Positions 44,346 through 54,013 of a stretch of DNA of 64,000 nucleotides are shown piece by piece. The stretch covers positions 3,162,001 to 3,226,000 of the forward strand of contig NZ_CP107852.1 in assembly GCF_036346875.1 (NCBI RefSeq). The letters are read 5' to 3'. Position 1 is the stretch's first letter. The number at the start of each line of letters is the position of its first letter. The notes beneath the pieces were generated by a model that worked only from the letters and a program-made list of their open reading frames with translations, was not told the origin of the DNA and ran no database searches. The translations under genes and the position numbers were made by a program. Source of the stretch: Nocardia sp. NBC_00508 (GTDB lineage Bacteria > Actinomycetota > Actinomycetes > Mycobacteriales > Mycobacteriaceae).

Positions 44346-45488
44346 ATGACGACCATGAGCACGGCCCGGGTCGAAGCACTCGAGCAGAACTTACTCGGCA
44401 CCGACACGCAGTTACCCGCCACCCTTCCGAAGTTGCTCGGCGTGGCCACCGCGAACCCGCCGGACCGCTACAGCCAGCGCGAACTCGTCGACTTGCTGAA
44501 GATCACCGACCCCAAGATCCGCGGCGTTTTCCTCAACGGAGGCATCGAGCAGCGGTATCTGACCCTGCCCCCGCGCGGCGACGACGGCGAATTCCGCATC
44601 GAGACTCAAGGCGAGCTGCTGGAAAAGCACCGGAACCAAGGCGTTCGCACCGGCGCCGACGCGGTACGCCGTTGCCTGCGCGAGATCGGGCGCGACCTGC
44701 CCGACGTGCGCTACCTGGTGGCCGTCACCACCACCGGATTCCTCACCCCCGGCTTCAGCGCGCTGCTGATCAACGAGTTGGGGCTCGATCCGGACACGGC
44801 CCGGCTCGACGTCGTCGGTATGGGCTGCAACGCCGGGCTCAACGGGCTTTCCGCCGTGGCCAATTGGGCATCCGCACATCCCGGCGAGCTCGCTTTGCTC
44901 GTTTGCTCCGAGGCGTGCTCGGCGGCTTACGTATTCGACGGGACAATGCGCACCGCGGTGGTGAACAGCTTGTTCGGTGACGGCGCGGCCGCGCTGGCTG
45001 TGCAGGCGGGTGACGGCGGCGGCTCTGCCGCCATGCGCGAGGATCGCACGCCCGTGCTGCTGACCAGCAGCAGCTACATGATTCGGCACGCGGTCGGAGC
45101 GATGCGTTACGACTGGGACGACGACGCCGGAAAATTCAGCTTCTACCTCGACAAGGAAGTGCCCTACGAGGTGGGCGCGCACGCCGAGATCGTGATCGAC
45201 AAGCTGTTGCGCGGTAGCGGATTACGGCGCAAGGACATCGCGCACTGGACCGTGCACTCCGGCGGCAAGAAGGTCATCGACGCGGTCAAGATCAACCTCG
45301 GGCTCACCTCCTACGATCTGCGCCACACCTCGAGCGTGATGCGCGATTTCGGCAACCTGTCCAGCGGGTCGTTCCTGTTCTCCTACCAGCGCCTGCTCGC
45401 GGAAGGACAGGTCCGCCCCGGCGACTACGGCGTCCTCATGACGATGGGCCCTGGTTCTCAGATCGAAGCCGCTCTTCTCCGTTTCTGA
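44346..45488 (+). CDS. dpgA: DpgA type III polyketide synthase
   Basis: A 380-residue chalcone-synthase-like enzyme. The triad is visible: Cys in VVGMGCNAGLNGL, His in WTVHSGGKKVID, Asn in RDFGNLSSGSFLF. DpgA condenses four malonyl-CoA units to a precursor of 3,5-dihydroxyphenylacetyl-CoA. Assignment to DpgA rather than another type III PKS rests on sequence style and on the contiguous dpgB, dpgC and dpgD genes, the arrangement of glycopeptide-antibiotic and related clusters. The ATG at 44346 follows AGGAAT at 44335-44340; an in-frame frame extends upstream without a better start. Confidence 0.93.
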   Translation: MTTMSTARVEALEQNLLGTDTQLPATLPKLLGVATANPPDRYSQRELVDLLKITDPKIRGVFLNGGIEQRYLTLPPRGDDGEFRIETQGELLEKHRNQGVRTGADAVRRCLREIGRDLPDVRYLVAVTTTGFLTPGFSALLINELGLDPDTARLDVVGMGCNAGLNGLSAVANWASAHPGELALLVCSEACSAAYVFDGTMRTAVVNSLFGDGAAALAVQAGDGGGSAAMREDRTPVLLTSSSYMIRHAVGAMRYDWDDDAGKFSFYLDKEVPYEVGAHAEIVIDKLLRGSGLRRKDIAHWTVHSGGKKVIDAVKINLGLTSYDLRHTSSVMRDFGNLSSGSFLFSYQRLLAEGQVRPGDYGVLMTMGPGSQIEAALLRF

Positions 45489-45521
45489 TCCACGTCGGTC
45501 GAACTAGACACAGGGGGAACA

Positions 45522-46226
45522 ATGACTACATCCGACGGACTCACAACCAACATTCTGGCCGCGGTGATACCCGCCGACCGACCGCTGTCCACCGAACTGA
45601 TCGACACGGTGACCGCCATCGCGCTGCGCGCCGAAGACGCACCACAAGATCGACCGCACAGTGTCGTCCTGTACATCACCGGGCCACAAGCGGGACAGGA
45701 CTTTTCGTGGCCCGGCTCGGTGGATATCGGCGTTGTCGGCAAATGGGAAGCCGCTTTGCGGCGGCTGGAACAGGTGCCTGCACCGATCGTCGCCACAGTC
45801 GACGGTGACGCCTACGGTCCGGCAGCCGAACTGCTACTCGTCTCCGACTACCGGATCCTGCGATCCGGGTCGATTTTCGGATTGGCCACCTCGCATGGCG
45901 GTACCTGGCCCGGGATGGCGCTGTATCGACTGGTCGCCCGACACGGCGCGGGGAATGCCAGGACACTCGCGGTACAGGGACGCTGCCTCTCGGCGTCCCA
46001 AGCGCTGGAGCAGGGCTTGGTGGACGCCTCGATCGATGACGATGCCCAAGCCGAAACCCAAGCGGTGCAAGCGGGTCTGGCACTGTTCGAGGCATCCGTT
46101 GGGTCCGAGATCGCCATCCGCCGACGTCTGGTCCTGGACGCGACGGCCACCCGATTCGAAGACGCGCTGGGCGCGCATCTGGCGGCGTCCGACCGAACGC
46201 TACGACGGCTCAGGAGCGCACTGTGA
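45522..46226 (+). CDS. dpgB: DpgB enoyl-CoA hydratase-like protein
   Basis: A 234-residue crotonase-fold protein. The crotonase core is recognisable (VDGDAYGPAAELLLVSDYRILRSGSIFGLATSHGGTW), but one of the two catalytic Glu positions of hydratases is replaced (TSH in place of the PE motif), as in DpgB. DpgB stimulates DpgA and, with DpgD, dehydrates and aromatises the polyketide to 3,5-dihydroxyphenylacetyl-CoA. It overlaps dpgC by 4 bp (GTGA). The ATG is preceded by GGGGGAA. Confidence 0.9.
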   Translation: MTTSDGLTTNILAAVIPADRPLSTELIDTVTAIALRAEDAPQDRPHSVVLYITGPQAGQDFSWPGSVDIGVVGKWEAALRRLEQVPAPIVATVDGDAYGPAAELLLVSDYRILRSGSIFGLATSHGGTWPGMALYRLVARHGAGNARTLAVQGRCLSASQALEQGLVDASIDDDAQAETQAVQAGLALFEASVGSEIAIRRRLVLDATATRFEDALGAHLAASDRTLRRLRSAL

Positions 46227-47533
46227 CCACACTGCCGCAGTACCTCGGCGACCTCGGCTACGACCACGCCGAACTCCGAGCCGCCGCCACCGAATGTGGT
46301 CGCATCCTGCACGAGCTCGGGCCGGTCGCGGACCGTGACGACGACCGCGCCGCTCGAGCCGCTCGAGCCCACCATGCTGTGCGAGCCCTGCGCCGGGAAT
46401 TCTTGCGCAAGCATCTTTCCGCGGTGTACCTCTCCGCTACCGACAACCTGCGCGAGTCGTTGCGATTGTCCGAGCTCGCCGCCACGGTCACCACCCAGTT
46501 TCCCGGCTTGCTGCCCGAGCCCGGTCAGCTCGCCGCCGACGCCTCCGCGGTCCAGGCGCATAAGGAAGGCTGGGAGATCGACCAGGGAATTTTCTTCCAC
46601 GCGGTGTTCTCCGACCCGGTCGCGGGTGACCACCTACTGGACGCGATGCGCCGGCCCACCAGCCGCGCGCAGGCGCTGCTGCCCGACTTCGAGACCACCG
46701 GCCGAATCACATTGCCCGCGGCGACCCTGACCCGCTCCGGTCATGCCGCGACGATCACGATCACCAACACCCACTGCCTCAACGCCGAGGACAACCAGCA
46801 CGTCGCCGATCTGGAAACCGCGGTCGACCTGGTGCTGCTCGACCAGCAGTCCACGGTCGGGGTAGTGCGGGGCGGCGAAATGACCCACCCGCGCTACCGC
46901 GGTAAACGAGTGTTCAGCGCAGGCATCAACCTCACACAGCTGCACCGGGGCAAGATCTCCTATGTCGAGTTCCTGCTCGGCCGTGAGACCGGGTACATCG
47001 CGAAGATCCTGCGTGGCTTGTCAGCCACCGAACCCGACGAGTGGCCACCGCGGCTGCACACCAAGCCGTGGATCGCCGCCGTGGATACCTTCGCGATCGG
47101 CGGCGGCGCGCAGTTGCTGCTGGTCTTCGACCGAGTGATCGCCGCCGCGGACAGCTACTTCAGTCTTCCGGCAGCTCAGGAAGGGATCGTCCCCGGTGCG
47201 GCCAACCTGCGGCTCGGGCGCGGCTCGACGTCGCGGCTGTCGCGCGATGTGATCCTCTGGGGCAGGAAAATTCGCGCCACCGAACCCGAGGCACGGTACG
47301 TGTTCGACTCCGTCGTCGAACCCGACACGATGGACGCCGAAATCGCCTCGGCTGCTGAGCAACTGGCCGCCGACGCGGTGGTGGCGAACAAACACATGAT
47401 CGTGACCGCCGAGGAACCGCAGGACGAATTCCGCCGCTATATGGCCGAGTTCGCCTTGCATCAGGCGCTTCGGCTCTACGGCCTGGACGTGCTGGCGAAG
47501 GTGGGCCGGTTCAGCGCGGGAGCACACCGGTGA
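46223..47533 (+). CDS. dpgC: DpgC dioxygenase (3,5-dihydroxyphenylacetyl-CoA 1,2-dioxygenase)
   Basis: A 436-residue protein with a helical N-terminal domain of about 190 residues and a C-terminal crotonase fold ([72 protein letters not shown]). DpgC is an unusual cofactor- and metal-free dioxygenase that uses O2 to convert 3,5-dihydroxyphenylacetyl-CoA to 3,5-dihydroxyphenylglyoxylate and CoA. GTG start inside the dpgB stop; it overlaps dpgD by 4 bp as well. Length matches DpgC (about 430 aa). Confidence 0.92.
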   Translation: MTTLPQYLGDLGYDHAELRAAATECGRILHELGPVADRDDDRAARAARAHHAVRALRREFLRKHLSAVYLSATDNLRESLRLSELAATVTTQFPGLLPEPGQLAADASAVQAHKEGWEIDQGIFFHAVFSDPVAGDHLLDAMRRPTSRAQALLPDFETTGRITLPAATLTRSGHAATITITNTHCLNAEDNQHVADLETAVDLVLLDQQSTVGVVRGGEMTHPRYRGKRVFSAGINLTQLHRGKISYVEFLLGRETGYIAKILRGLSATEPDEWPPRLHTKPWIAAVDTFAIGGGAQLLLVFDRVIAAADSYFSLPAAQEGIVPGAANLRLGRGSTSRLSRDVILWGRKIRATEPEARYVFDSVVEPDTMDAEIASAAEQLAADAVVANKHMIVTAEEPQDEFRRYMAEFALHQALRLYGLDVLAKVGRFSAGAHR

Positions 47534-48339
47534 CCCCGATGCCGCACCTCGCCACCGTGGTCTATCGCAAGCACGGCCGCGTTGCCACCGTAGAACTCGA
47601 TCGCCCCGAAGTGCTCAACGCCATGAACTTGCGGATGCACACCGAACTCGCGCAGGTGTGGGACGACATCGAACGCGATGACGACATCTGGTTAGCGGTT
47701 CTCAGCGGACGCGGCGGTCGTGCTTTCTCGGTCGGGCAGGACCTGAAAGAGCTATCCCAGCGCATCGCCGGCGGCGACGGACATTCCACGTTCGGCAGCG
47801 CGGGCAAACCCGGCTACCCGCGGATCACCGAACGGTTCGGATTCGCGAAACCGCTGATAGCCAAGGTCACCGGATATGCGCTCGGTGGCGGCTTCGAGCT
47901 TGCTCTCGCCTGCGACATCGTGATCGCCGCCGACAACGCCGAGTTCGGTCTCACCGAAGCCAAACTCGGCCTGGTCCCCGGCGCGGGCGGCGTCTTTCGG
48001 TTGGCGCGACAGGCTCCCTACCGGATCGCGCTCGGCCACCTGCTCACCGGTCGGCGGATGACCGCCGCACGCGCCGCCGAACTCGGCCTGGTCAACGAAG
48101 TCGTTTCCGCCGCCGACCTCGACGTGTGCACCGACACCTGGGTCGACGACATCCTCGCGTGCGCACCGCTGTCGGTGCGCGCCATCAAGGAGGCCGCGGC
48201 CTCGTCCCTGACCATGCCGCTGCCCGAGGCATTCACCGCCCCATACCACTGGGAAGCCCTGCGCGCCCACTCCGCCGATGCCCGAGAAGGTCCACGCGCG
48301 TTCGTCGAGAAGCGACCACCGATCTGGACAGGCCGCTGA
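47530..48339 (+). CDS. dpgD: DpgD enoyl-CoA hydratase
   Basis: A 269-residue crotonase. The oxyanion hole is in FSVGQDL and [37 protein letters not shown], with both catalytic Glu residues present. DpgD acts with DpgB in dehydration and aromatisation of the DpgA product. It starts at GTG in the dpgC stop. Its position at the end of a four-gene coupled set (dpgABCD) is the canonical order. Confidence 0.9.
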   Translation: MTPMPHLATVVYRKHGRVATVELDRPEVLNAMNLRMHTELAQVWDDIERDDDIWLAVLSGRGGRAFSVGQDLKELSQRIAGGDGHSTFGSAGKPGYPRITERFGFAKPLIAKVTGYALGGGFELALACDIVIAADNAEFGLTEAKLGLVPGAGGVFRLARQAPYRIALGHLLTGRRMTAARAAELGLVNEVVSAADLDVCTDTWVDDILACAPLSVRAIKEAAASSLTMPLPEAFTAPYHWEALRAHSADAREGPRAFVEKRPPIWTGR

Positions 48340-48384
48340 GCGGCGCGACGACCAGGGTACAGAACTACCAGAAACGAAAGGATC

Positions 48385-50193
48385 ATGAGTTCATCTACAC
48401 CGCCCCGCAGACTGGGCCGCGACATCATTTTCGACTATCTCCGCGAGGTGGGTACCGAGTACGCGTTCGGTGTGCCGGGCACCCACGAGATTCCGTTGCT
48501 CGACGGAATGACCATTCCCGAGAACGGTGTCGAGTACGTACCGTGCCTGCACGAGAACATCGCACTCGGCGCGGCCATGGGCTACGCGCGGATGTCGGGG
48601 CGCCCCGGCGCGGCGATCGTGCACATCACGCCGGGCACGGCCAACATCATCGGCAACCTGTTCAATGCCTATCGATCCAACATCCCGCTCATCGTGTTCT
48701 GCGGACAGCAGCACAGCGAGCTGCTGATCCAGGAACCGATCCTGGCCTCTGACCTGGTCCACACGGCCGAGCAGTACACGAAGTGGGCGCATGAGATTCG
48801 CAGTGTCGACGAGATGCCACTGGTGCTGCAGCGTGCCTTCAAAGAACTCCTGGTCCCGCCGTTCCGGCCGGTATTCGTGTCGCTGCCATGGAATTTCCTG
48901 GTCGAAGCGCCTGCCATGCAGCAGCCGGGGCGTGTCACACGCATCGCACACGGCGTGGCCGCCGACCCGGCTGGTGTCGCGGCCGCCGCGCAACAGCTCG
49001 CGCACGCGAAGAACCCGGTGGTGCTCGTCGGAGACGGAGTCGGCGAGGCGGATGCGTGGCCGGAGATCGAGCGGTTGTCGAATGTGCTCGGCGCCGCGGT
49101 CTATTCGGAGAACCAGGCCAGCCGGATGAACTACCCGAACGATCTGCCGCACTGGCAGGGCGAGCTGGTGCCCACCCAGGACGGGGTGCACATGCAGCTG
49201 GCCGACTTCGACGCCATCTTCCAGATCGGCGTGAACTCCCAAGCTCAGATCCTGGTCTTCCGGTGGGAGAAAGGCCCGATCATCCCGCCCTCGCTCGCAC
49301 AAGTGACGCTGCACAACGATCCGTGGGAAATCGGTAAGAACTCGTATGCCGATGTGGGTGTGCTCGGCGACATCAAGCGCAGTCTGCCGCTGATCATCGA
49401 CGCCATCATCGATCATTCTGCGTACGACGAAGCCGCGGCGGCACAACGCAATCAACGCCTTCTCGCGCTCAATGCCCGCCGGGACGAGGCATTCCTCGTG
49501 GCGGGACCCACCGAACGCGGGCACGAGCCGACTATTCCGGACTACGTCGTGCCGATGGTGCTCGCCGAGGTGCAAAAGACGCTGGAGAAGCCACTGACCG
49601 TGATCAACGAGGACTTCGCGATCTCGGCGGCGATCCAGAAGGCGATCGCCTACGACGCACCTGATGCCTACTTCTGCACCTCAGGCGGCTCCCTCGGGTT
49701 CTCATTGCCCGCTTCGATAGGTATCAGTCTTGCCACAAACAAGCACCGCTATGTCGTGACCATAGTCGGCGATGGTTCGGCCCTGTTCCACACCAATTCA
49801 TGGTGGACCACGAGCAAACTGGCGCTGCCGGTCCTGTACCTCGTGATGAACAACCACGAGTACAAGACCCTGATGACCGGTCTGTCCGCCATCGAACAGA
49901 TCTACGGCTGGCGGCCGACCAACGACGCCTGGTATCTGCGGTTGGGTCGGCCTGCCCAGGATTTCGCGGAGATCGCCGAGAGCTTCGACATCGACGGCGA
50001 AGTGGTGACCAAGACCGCGAAACTCGCCGACGCGCTCAGGCGGGGGTTCAAGGCCCTCGACGGGGGCGAACCCTACGTGATCGACATCCGCATCGCTTCG
50101 GCATCCGCACCCCCGATCGACATGCTGCTGGCCGATAAGCCCGACGTCGACTCGGCCCTGATAGAACGGCTCCAGGCGATGGGTCCGCCGTGA
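48385..50193 (+). CDS. ThDP-dependent decarboxylase (benzoylformate decarboxylase-like)
   Basis: A 602-residue thiamine-diphosphate enzyme. The N-terminal PYR domain has FGVPGTHEIPLLDGM and the activating Glu in CLHENIALGAAMGYARMSG. The C-terminal domain has the ThDP/Mg motif GDGSALFHTNSWWTTSKLALPVLYLVMNNHEY. The overall style is that of benzoylformate decarboxylase and related 2-oxoacid decarboxylases or lyases, not an acetolactate synthase with FAD. It follows dpgD by 45 bp. Its likely substrate is 3,5-dihydroxyphenylglyoxylate, the DpgC product, a substituted benzoylformate; decarboxylation would give 3,5-dihydroxybenzaldehyde, or carboligation an acyloin. This is inference from position and chemistry. 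Confidence 0.88.
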   Translation: MSSSTPPRRLGRDIIFDYLREVGTEYAFGVPGTHEIPLLDGMTIPENGVEYVPCLHENIALGAAMGYARMSGRPGAAIVHITPGTANIIGNLFNAYRSNIPLIVFCGQQHSELLIQEPILASDLVHTAEQYTKWAHEIRSVDEMPLVLQRAFKELLVPPFRPVFVSLPWNFLVEAPAMQQPGRVTRIAHGVAADPAGVAAAAQQLAHAKNPVVLVGDGVGEADAWPEIERLSNVLGAAVYSENQASRMNYPNDLPHWQGELVPTQDGVHMQLADFDAIFQIGVNSQAQILVFRWEKGPIIPPSLAQVTLHNDPWEIGKNSYADVGVLGDIKRSLPLIIDAIIDHSAYDEAAAAQRNQRLLALNARRDEAFLVAGPTERGHEPTIPDYVVPMVLAEVQKTLEKPLTVINEDFAISAAIQKAIAYDAPDAYFCTSGGSLGFSLPASIGISLATNKHRYVVTIVGDGSALFHTNSWWTTSKLALPVLYLVMNNHEYKTLMTGLSAIEQIYGWRPTNDAWYLRLGRPAQDFAEIAESFDIDGEVVTKTAKLADALRRGFKALDGGEPYVIDIRIASASAPPIDMLLADKPDVDSALIERLQAMGPP

Positions 50194-50266
50194 TCGGCGA
50201 GGCCGCCACGCCGCCTTCCTACGCCCGCGCTCCGCGTGGGCGCATCGCACCCGGAGGAAGAGAAAT

Positions 50267-51340
50267 ATGACCGAGGCAAGCCAGCGTTCCTTGCAGCTGA
50301 ATCGCCGCACACTGCTCGGCAGCGCCGCTGTCGCCGCGCTCGGTGCCGCAGGAATCGGAGGGTTCTTGTTCACCGAGAGCGTGATCGGGCCGTGGCGGCT
50401 GACCGCGCGCAGACTGGTGGATCGCCTGCAGGACACCGCGGGCGGCACCTTCCCCGGTTGTCGACGTAACCACGCCAAAGGCGTCGCCGTCGCCGGTTAC
50501 TTCGACAGCAACGGCAATGGCGTCGAGTTGTCGAAGGCATCCGTGTTCCGGCCGGGTCGCTACCGGCTCGACGGCCGGTTCTCCCTCGCGGGCGGCAACC
50601 CGCACATGCCCGACGTGCCGGCCGCCCCCCGTGGACTGGGGTTGCGGCTGTTTCTCCCCGGCGGGGAGCAGTGGCGGATGGCAATGATCAACGTCCCCGT
50701 CTTCCTGGACGCCACCGCGCAGGACTTCTACGACCGCACACTCGCTTTCGCGCCGGATCCGGCCACCGGCAAGCCCGACACCGCCGTGATGAGCCGGTAC
50801 ATCGCGGCACACCCGAAGACCGCCGCAGCGCTGAGCATCATCGAACAAGGCGCGCCTCCAGCGACCTTCGCGGAGACGGCATTCTTCGGGCTCAACGCCT
50901 TCGAGTTCGCCAACGCCGACGGCGACGCCGTACCGGTGCGCTGGCGGCTCGTCCCGGACAATCCCGCTCCGCTCGCCCAACCCGTCGGCGAGAACGCGCT
51001 GTTCGACGGCTTGGTCGCCGGCATTCAGGCCGCGCCGCTGCGCTGGAAACTCGTCGTGACGGTGGGCGAACGCGGCGTCGACCCTACCGATGACGCCACC
51101 AAGGCGTGGCCGCCCGGTCGCCGCGAGGTGCAGGTAGGCGCAGTGGTGGTGGAGCAGGCGCACACCGAATCCGCGGACAACGTGCAGAACGTGAACTTCG
51201 ATCCGCTGGTGCTGCCCGACGGCATCGCGCCTTCCGATGACCCGCTCCTGCAGGCGCGCTCGGCAGCCTACGCCGAGTCGTACCGCCGCCGAGCAGGCGA
51301 AACGAAACCCACCGGAGCCGTTGTGGTGAAGGAGGTCTGA
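50267..51340 (+). CDS. Catalase-family peroxidase (SrpA-like)
   Basis: A 357-residue catalase-related haem protein. The N terminus (RRTLLGSAAVAALGAAGIGGFLF) looks like a Tat-like or membrane anchor signal. Family motifs: GTFPGCRRNHAKGVAVAGYFDSNGNG, YDRTLAFAPDP, AETAFFGLNAFEF and NVNFDPLVLPDGI. These single-domain catalase-like proteins of the SrpA group often pair with cytochrome b561, as here. They are often exported and could use the adjacent b561 as electron donor. A function in oxidising a phenolic product of the cluster is speculative. Confidence 0.88.
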   Translation: MTEASQRSLQLNRRTLLGSAAVAALGAAGIGGFLFTESVIGPWRLTARRLVDRLQDTAGGTFPGCRRNHAKGVAVAGYFDSNGNGVELSKASVFRPGRYRLDGRFSLAGGNPHMPDVPAAPRGLGLRLFLPGGEQWRMAMINVPVFLDATAQDFYDRTLAFAPDPATGKPDTAVMSRYIAAHPKTAAALSIIEQGAPPATFAETAFFGLNAFEFANADGDAVPVRWRLVPDNPAPLAQPVGENALFDGLVAGIQAAPLRWKLVVTVGERGVDPTDDATKAWPPGRREVQVGAVVVEQAHTESADNVQNVNFDPLVLPDGIAPSDDPLLQARSAAYAESYRRRAGETKPTGAVVVKEV

Positions 51341-51342
51341 CG

Positions 51343-51900
51343 ATGACGCTGCGCGAACGCACCGTCGACACCACGCGCTTCAGCGTTGTCGCGCGAATTC
51401 TGCACTGGACAATGGCAGCCCTGATCCTGGCGATGATCGGTATCGGCGCGGCGATGGTCGGCTACCTCGGCGCCTACAACCGGTTACTGACCTGGCACAA
51501 AACCATCGGGCTCGCCATCCTGCTGCTCGCTGTCATCCGCATCGCCTACCGCATCCGCCGCCGGCCACCACCGCAGATCGAAACTATGCGGAAACCCGAG
51601 CGGCTCGTCGCGACCGGATCCGAGATCCTGATGTACGCGCTGTTCTTGGCTCAACCGCTCGTCGGGTGGGCACTGGTTTCGGCATCCGGTATTCCCATCC
51701 ACATCCTCGCAGGTCTGCGCGTTCCGGCGATCGCGCAGACCGATCCCCAGCTCTATGCCGCGTTGCGGACCCTGCACAGCGCGCTCGCCTATCTGCTGCT
51801 GCTCGCGCTGACCGCCCACATCTGCGCGGTCGCTTTCCACGCAATGGTCGTGCGCGACAAGCTACTTCGCCGCATGACCTTTCCGATCCCCCGCCGATAG
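51343..51900 (+). CDS. Cytochrome b561
   Basis: A 185-residue b-type cytochrome with four transmembrane helices: FSVVARILHWTMAALILAMIG, LLTWHKTIGLAILLLAVIRIA, SEILMYALFLAQPLVGWAL and HSALAYLLLLALTAHICAVAFH. Conserved His residues for two b haems are visible in helices 1, 2 and 4 (H22, WHK, HS.LAY..HICAVAFH). It starts two bases after the catalase gene, preceded by AAGGAGG, and is followed immediately by the MFS gene (stop TAG then ATG). It likely shuttles electrons between quinone and the exported catalase-like protein. Confidence 0.93.
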   Translation: MTLRERTVDTTRFSVVARILHWTMAALILAMIGIGAAMVGYLGAYNRLLTWHKTIGLAILLLAVIRIAYRIRRRPPPQIETMRKPERLVATGSEILMYALFLAQPLVGWALVSASGIPIHILAGLRVPAIAQTDPQLYAALRTLHSALAYLLLLALTAHICAVAFHAMVVRDKLLRRMTFPIPRR

Positions 51901-53175
51901 ATGGGCGGCCCAATCGACCTCGGAATCGTGCTGGTGGGCGCGACCCTGCGCGCGCCGTTGACCAGCGTTGGACCACTGATGCCGGTCATCACCGGCGACA
52001 CCGGCCTATCCAGCGCGTACGCGGGGCTGCTCACAGCGCTGCCGCTGCTGATCTTCGCCGTAGTCCCGGTGCTGGTGCTGCGCACCGTGCATCACGGGCC
52101 TGAACGGCTCGTGCGGCTCGCGCTGGTCGCGATGCTGGTGGGGCTGGTGGTTCGCTCGACGCCCGGGCAGACATGGCTGTTCGCCGGGACGGCGGTGATC
52201 GCGGTGGCGATCGGGTTCGCGAATGTGCTGCTGCCCGCGATCGTCCGCGGCAGCGTCTCTTCCGCGCGTGTCACAGCGGTCACCGGCGCCTGGGTCGCGG
52301 CGATGTGCGCGGCGGCGGCCGTTTCCTCCGGGATCGCCGTTCCGTTGGCCGATGTTCTGCCTGGCGGGTGGCGCCAGGCGCTCGCCGCCACCGCACTGCT
52401 GACCGTCGCCGCGTTGCTGGTGTGGCGGCTTCGGACCGGACCCGTCGCTGAGCCGCTTACCGTCCGCCGGGTGCCGATGCCATGGCGTTCGGCCTTGGCC
52501 TGGCAGGTCAGCGCTTTCATGGGTCTACAGGCGCTGGGGTTCTACACCACGCTCGCCTGGCTACCCAGCATCCTGCACGACAACGGGGTGACGCCGCGGA
52601 CCGCCGGCTGGTCGCTGTTCGTCTTCCAGATCCTCGGCTTGGCGGTCATCAACGCGATGCCGTGGCTCACCCGCACAGCCGCGGCGAAACGGTGGCTTGC
52701 GGTCGCCGCCTCGGTACTCGATGCCGCAGGGTTCCTGCTGCTCGCGCTCGCCCCCAGCTCGGCTCCGCTAGCGATCTTCCTGCTGGGTGCAGGAGCTGGG
52801 GCGTGCCTGGCCATGGCCATGGCATTTCAGAGTGAACGCGCCGGTGATATCGGCCAGGCGGCCGCGCTGGCCGCCATGGCCCAGACGGTCGGGTTCGCCA
52901 TGGCCGCCGCGGGACCAACCCTGGTGGGCGTGCTCCACACCCGAACACACGGTTGGGCACCCGCACTGGTCGCGCTCACCGCGATGACCCTGGTACAGGC
53001 GGCCGCGGCAGCCGGAGCCGGGCGGTCCGAAGTTGTCCGGCCCGATCGGCATGTGGGTCTACCGATGATCCGGTACGGCCGATTCGGCGGCATGGCAGCA
53101 GGCCCACCCGTGACCGCGAAGCCCGCCGCCACGCACCCGCCCGGGACACCGGGCCTCGAGCAGGAGCGTTCCTAG
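51901..53175 (+). CDS. MFS transporter (CynX/NimT type)
   Basis: A 424-residue major facilitator with 12 predicted helices. Opening residues LGIVLVGATLRAPLTSVGPL fit the CynX/NimT/cyanate-permease branch. The ATG directly abuts the b561 stop codon. MFS proteins of this branch export or import small organic anions. As the last gene of the dpg-to-b561 run, it may export the cluster product. The C terminus from about residue 380 is hydrophilic and variable. Confidence 0.88.
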   Translation: MGGPIDLGIVLVGATLRAPLTSVGPLMPVITGDTGLSSAYAGLLTALPLLIFAVVPVLVLRTVHHGPERLVRLALVAMLVGLVVRSTPGQTWLFAGTAVIAVAIGFANVLLPAIVRGSVSSARVTAVTGAWVAAMCAAAAVSSGIAVPLADVLPGGWRQALAATALLTVAALLVWRLRTGPVAEPLTVRRVPMPWRSALAWQVSAFMGLQALGFYTTLAWLPSILHDNGVTPRTAGWSLFVFQILGLAVINAMPWLTRTAAAKRWLAVAASVLDAAGFLLLALAPSSAPLAIFLLGAGAGACLAMAMAFQSERAGDIGQAAALAAMAQTVGFAMAAAGPTLVGVLHTRTHGWAPALVALTAMTLVQAAAAAGAGRSEVVRPDRHVGLPMIRYGRFGGMAAGPPVTAKPAATHPPGTPGLEQERS

Positions 53176-53212
53176 TCGTTTTGCAGTCGGTGCCGCCAGC
53201 TACAGTCGCGAC

Positions 53213-53515
53213 GTGGCTGGTTCGCAGTACTCGTTCACGGCGGAAGTGTGGGAGCACCACGGGGATAGCGCATGGCATTTCGTGTCGCTTCCCGAGGACG
53301 TGGCCGATGAGATCGAGGAGCGGTATGCGCAGCGGGCGGGCGGGTTCGGGGCCGTGCGGGTGCATGTGGTCGTCGGCAACAGCCGATGGTCGACGTCGCT
53401 GTTTCCGGACAAGTCCCGGGCGACCTACGTGCTGCCCATGAAGAAGGCGGTGCGGATCGCGGAAGGGCTGGAAGCGGGTTCGGCCGCCCGGATCGAACTC
53501 ACTGTCGCCCTGTGA
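53213..53515 (+). CDS. DUF1905 domain protein
   Basis: A 100-residue protein starting at GTG. The DUF1905 motifs are visible: YSFTAEVWEHHGDSAWHFVSLPEDVADEIEE, then GAVRVHVVVGNSRWSTSLFPDKSRATYVLPMKKAVRIAEGL. The fold is a small beta-barrel; biochemical function is unknown. No operon partner is evident; it faces the lipoprotein gene. Confidence 0.9.
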   Translation: MAGSQYSFTAEVWEHHGDSAWHFVSLPEDVADEIEERYAQRAGGFGAVRVHVVVGNSRWSTSLFPDKSRATYVLPMKKAVRIAEGLEAGSAARIELTVAL

Positions 53516-53541
53516 GGTCCGAAAACGCCGCCTCGATCTGA

Positions 53542-53883
53542 TCAGCGCGGCTGCGCCGCAGACATGCACTCACCGGCGATCCGGCCGCTGGCGGCGCGCG
53601 CCTTGTCCGCGTCTTCCTTGGTCATCCCCAGCGTCTCCTGGTTGGGAGACTTCGCGTCGTACTCGTCGCTGATCATGACCCGCAGTCCGGCCTGCGAAAT
53701 ACCCTGCTCGACGAACACCTTCGCGGCGCAGTCGGCCAGTTGCTTGTTCTTGAGGCCTTTGTCCTGCAGCGATTGAGCGAGATCGGCCTGCGTCACCGTG
53801 GCCGCCGCCGTGTCCTTGTCGCTGCCGCATGCCGCGAGCACCGGCAGCGCGATCAGCGCCGCGGCGATCATGCAGATCCGCAC
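53542..53883 (-). CDS. Small lipoprotein
   Basis: A 113-residue predicted lipoprotein. It starts at GTG 53883 (AAGAGGAG lies just upstream): VRICMIAAALIALPVLAACGSD, with lipobox LAAC. The mature part is helical (DLAQSLQDKGLKNKQLADCAAKVFVEQGISQAGL) and carries two further Cys that could pair. No homology to a characterised family is recognised. It likely attaches to the outer face of the membrane. Confidence 0.8.
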   Translation of the reverse strand: MRICMIAAALIALPVLAACGSDKDTAAATVTQADLAQSLQDKGLKNKQLADCAAKVFVEQGISQAGLRVMISDEYDAKSPNQETLGMTKEDADKARAASGRIAGECMSAAQPR

Positions 53884-54013
53884 CTGACTCCTCTTCCTCG
53901 ACTGGCCACCGTCAGTGGCGAGGCCACCATAATGCCCCACGGCGCCCAGCGGTAGTCGTCCGCCGTGCCCAGCCTCGGATACCTTGCCGGACAATGCTTT
54001 ACGTGACCGGTGC

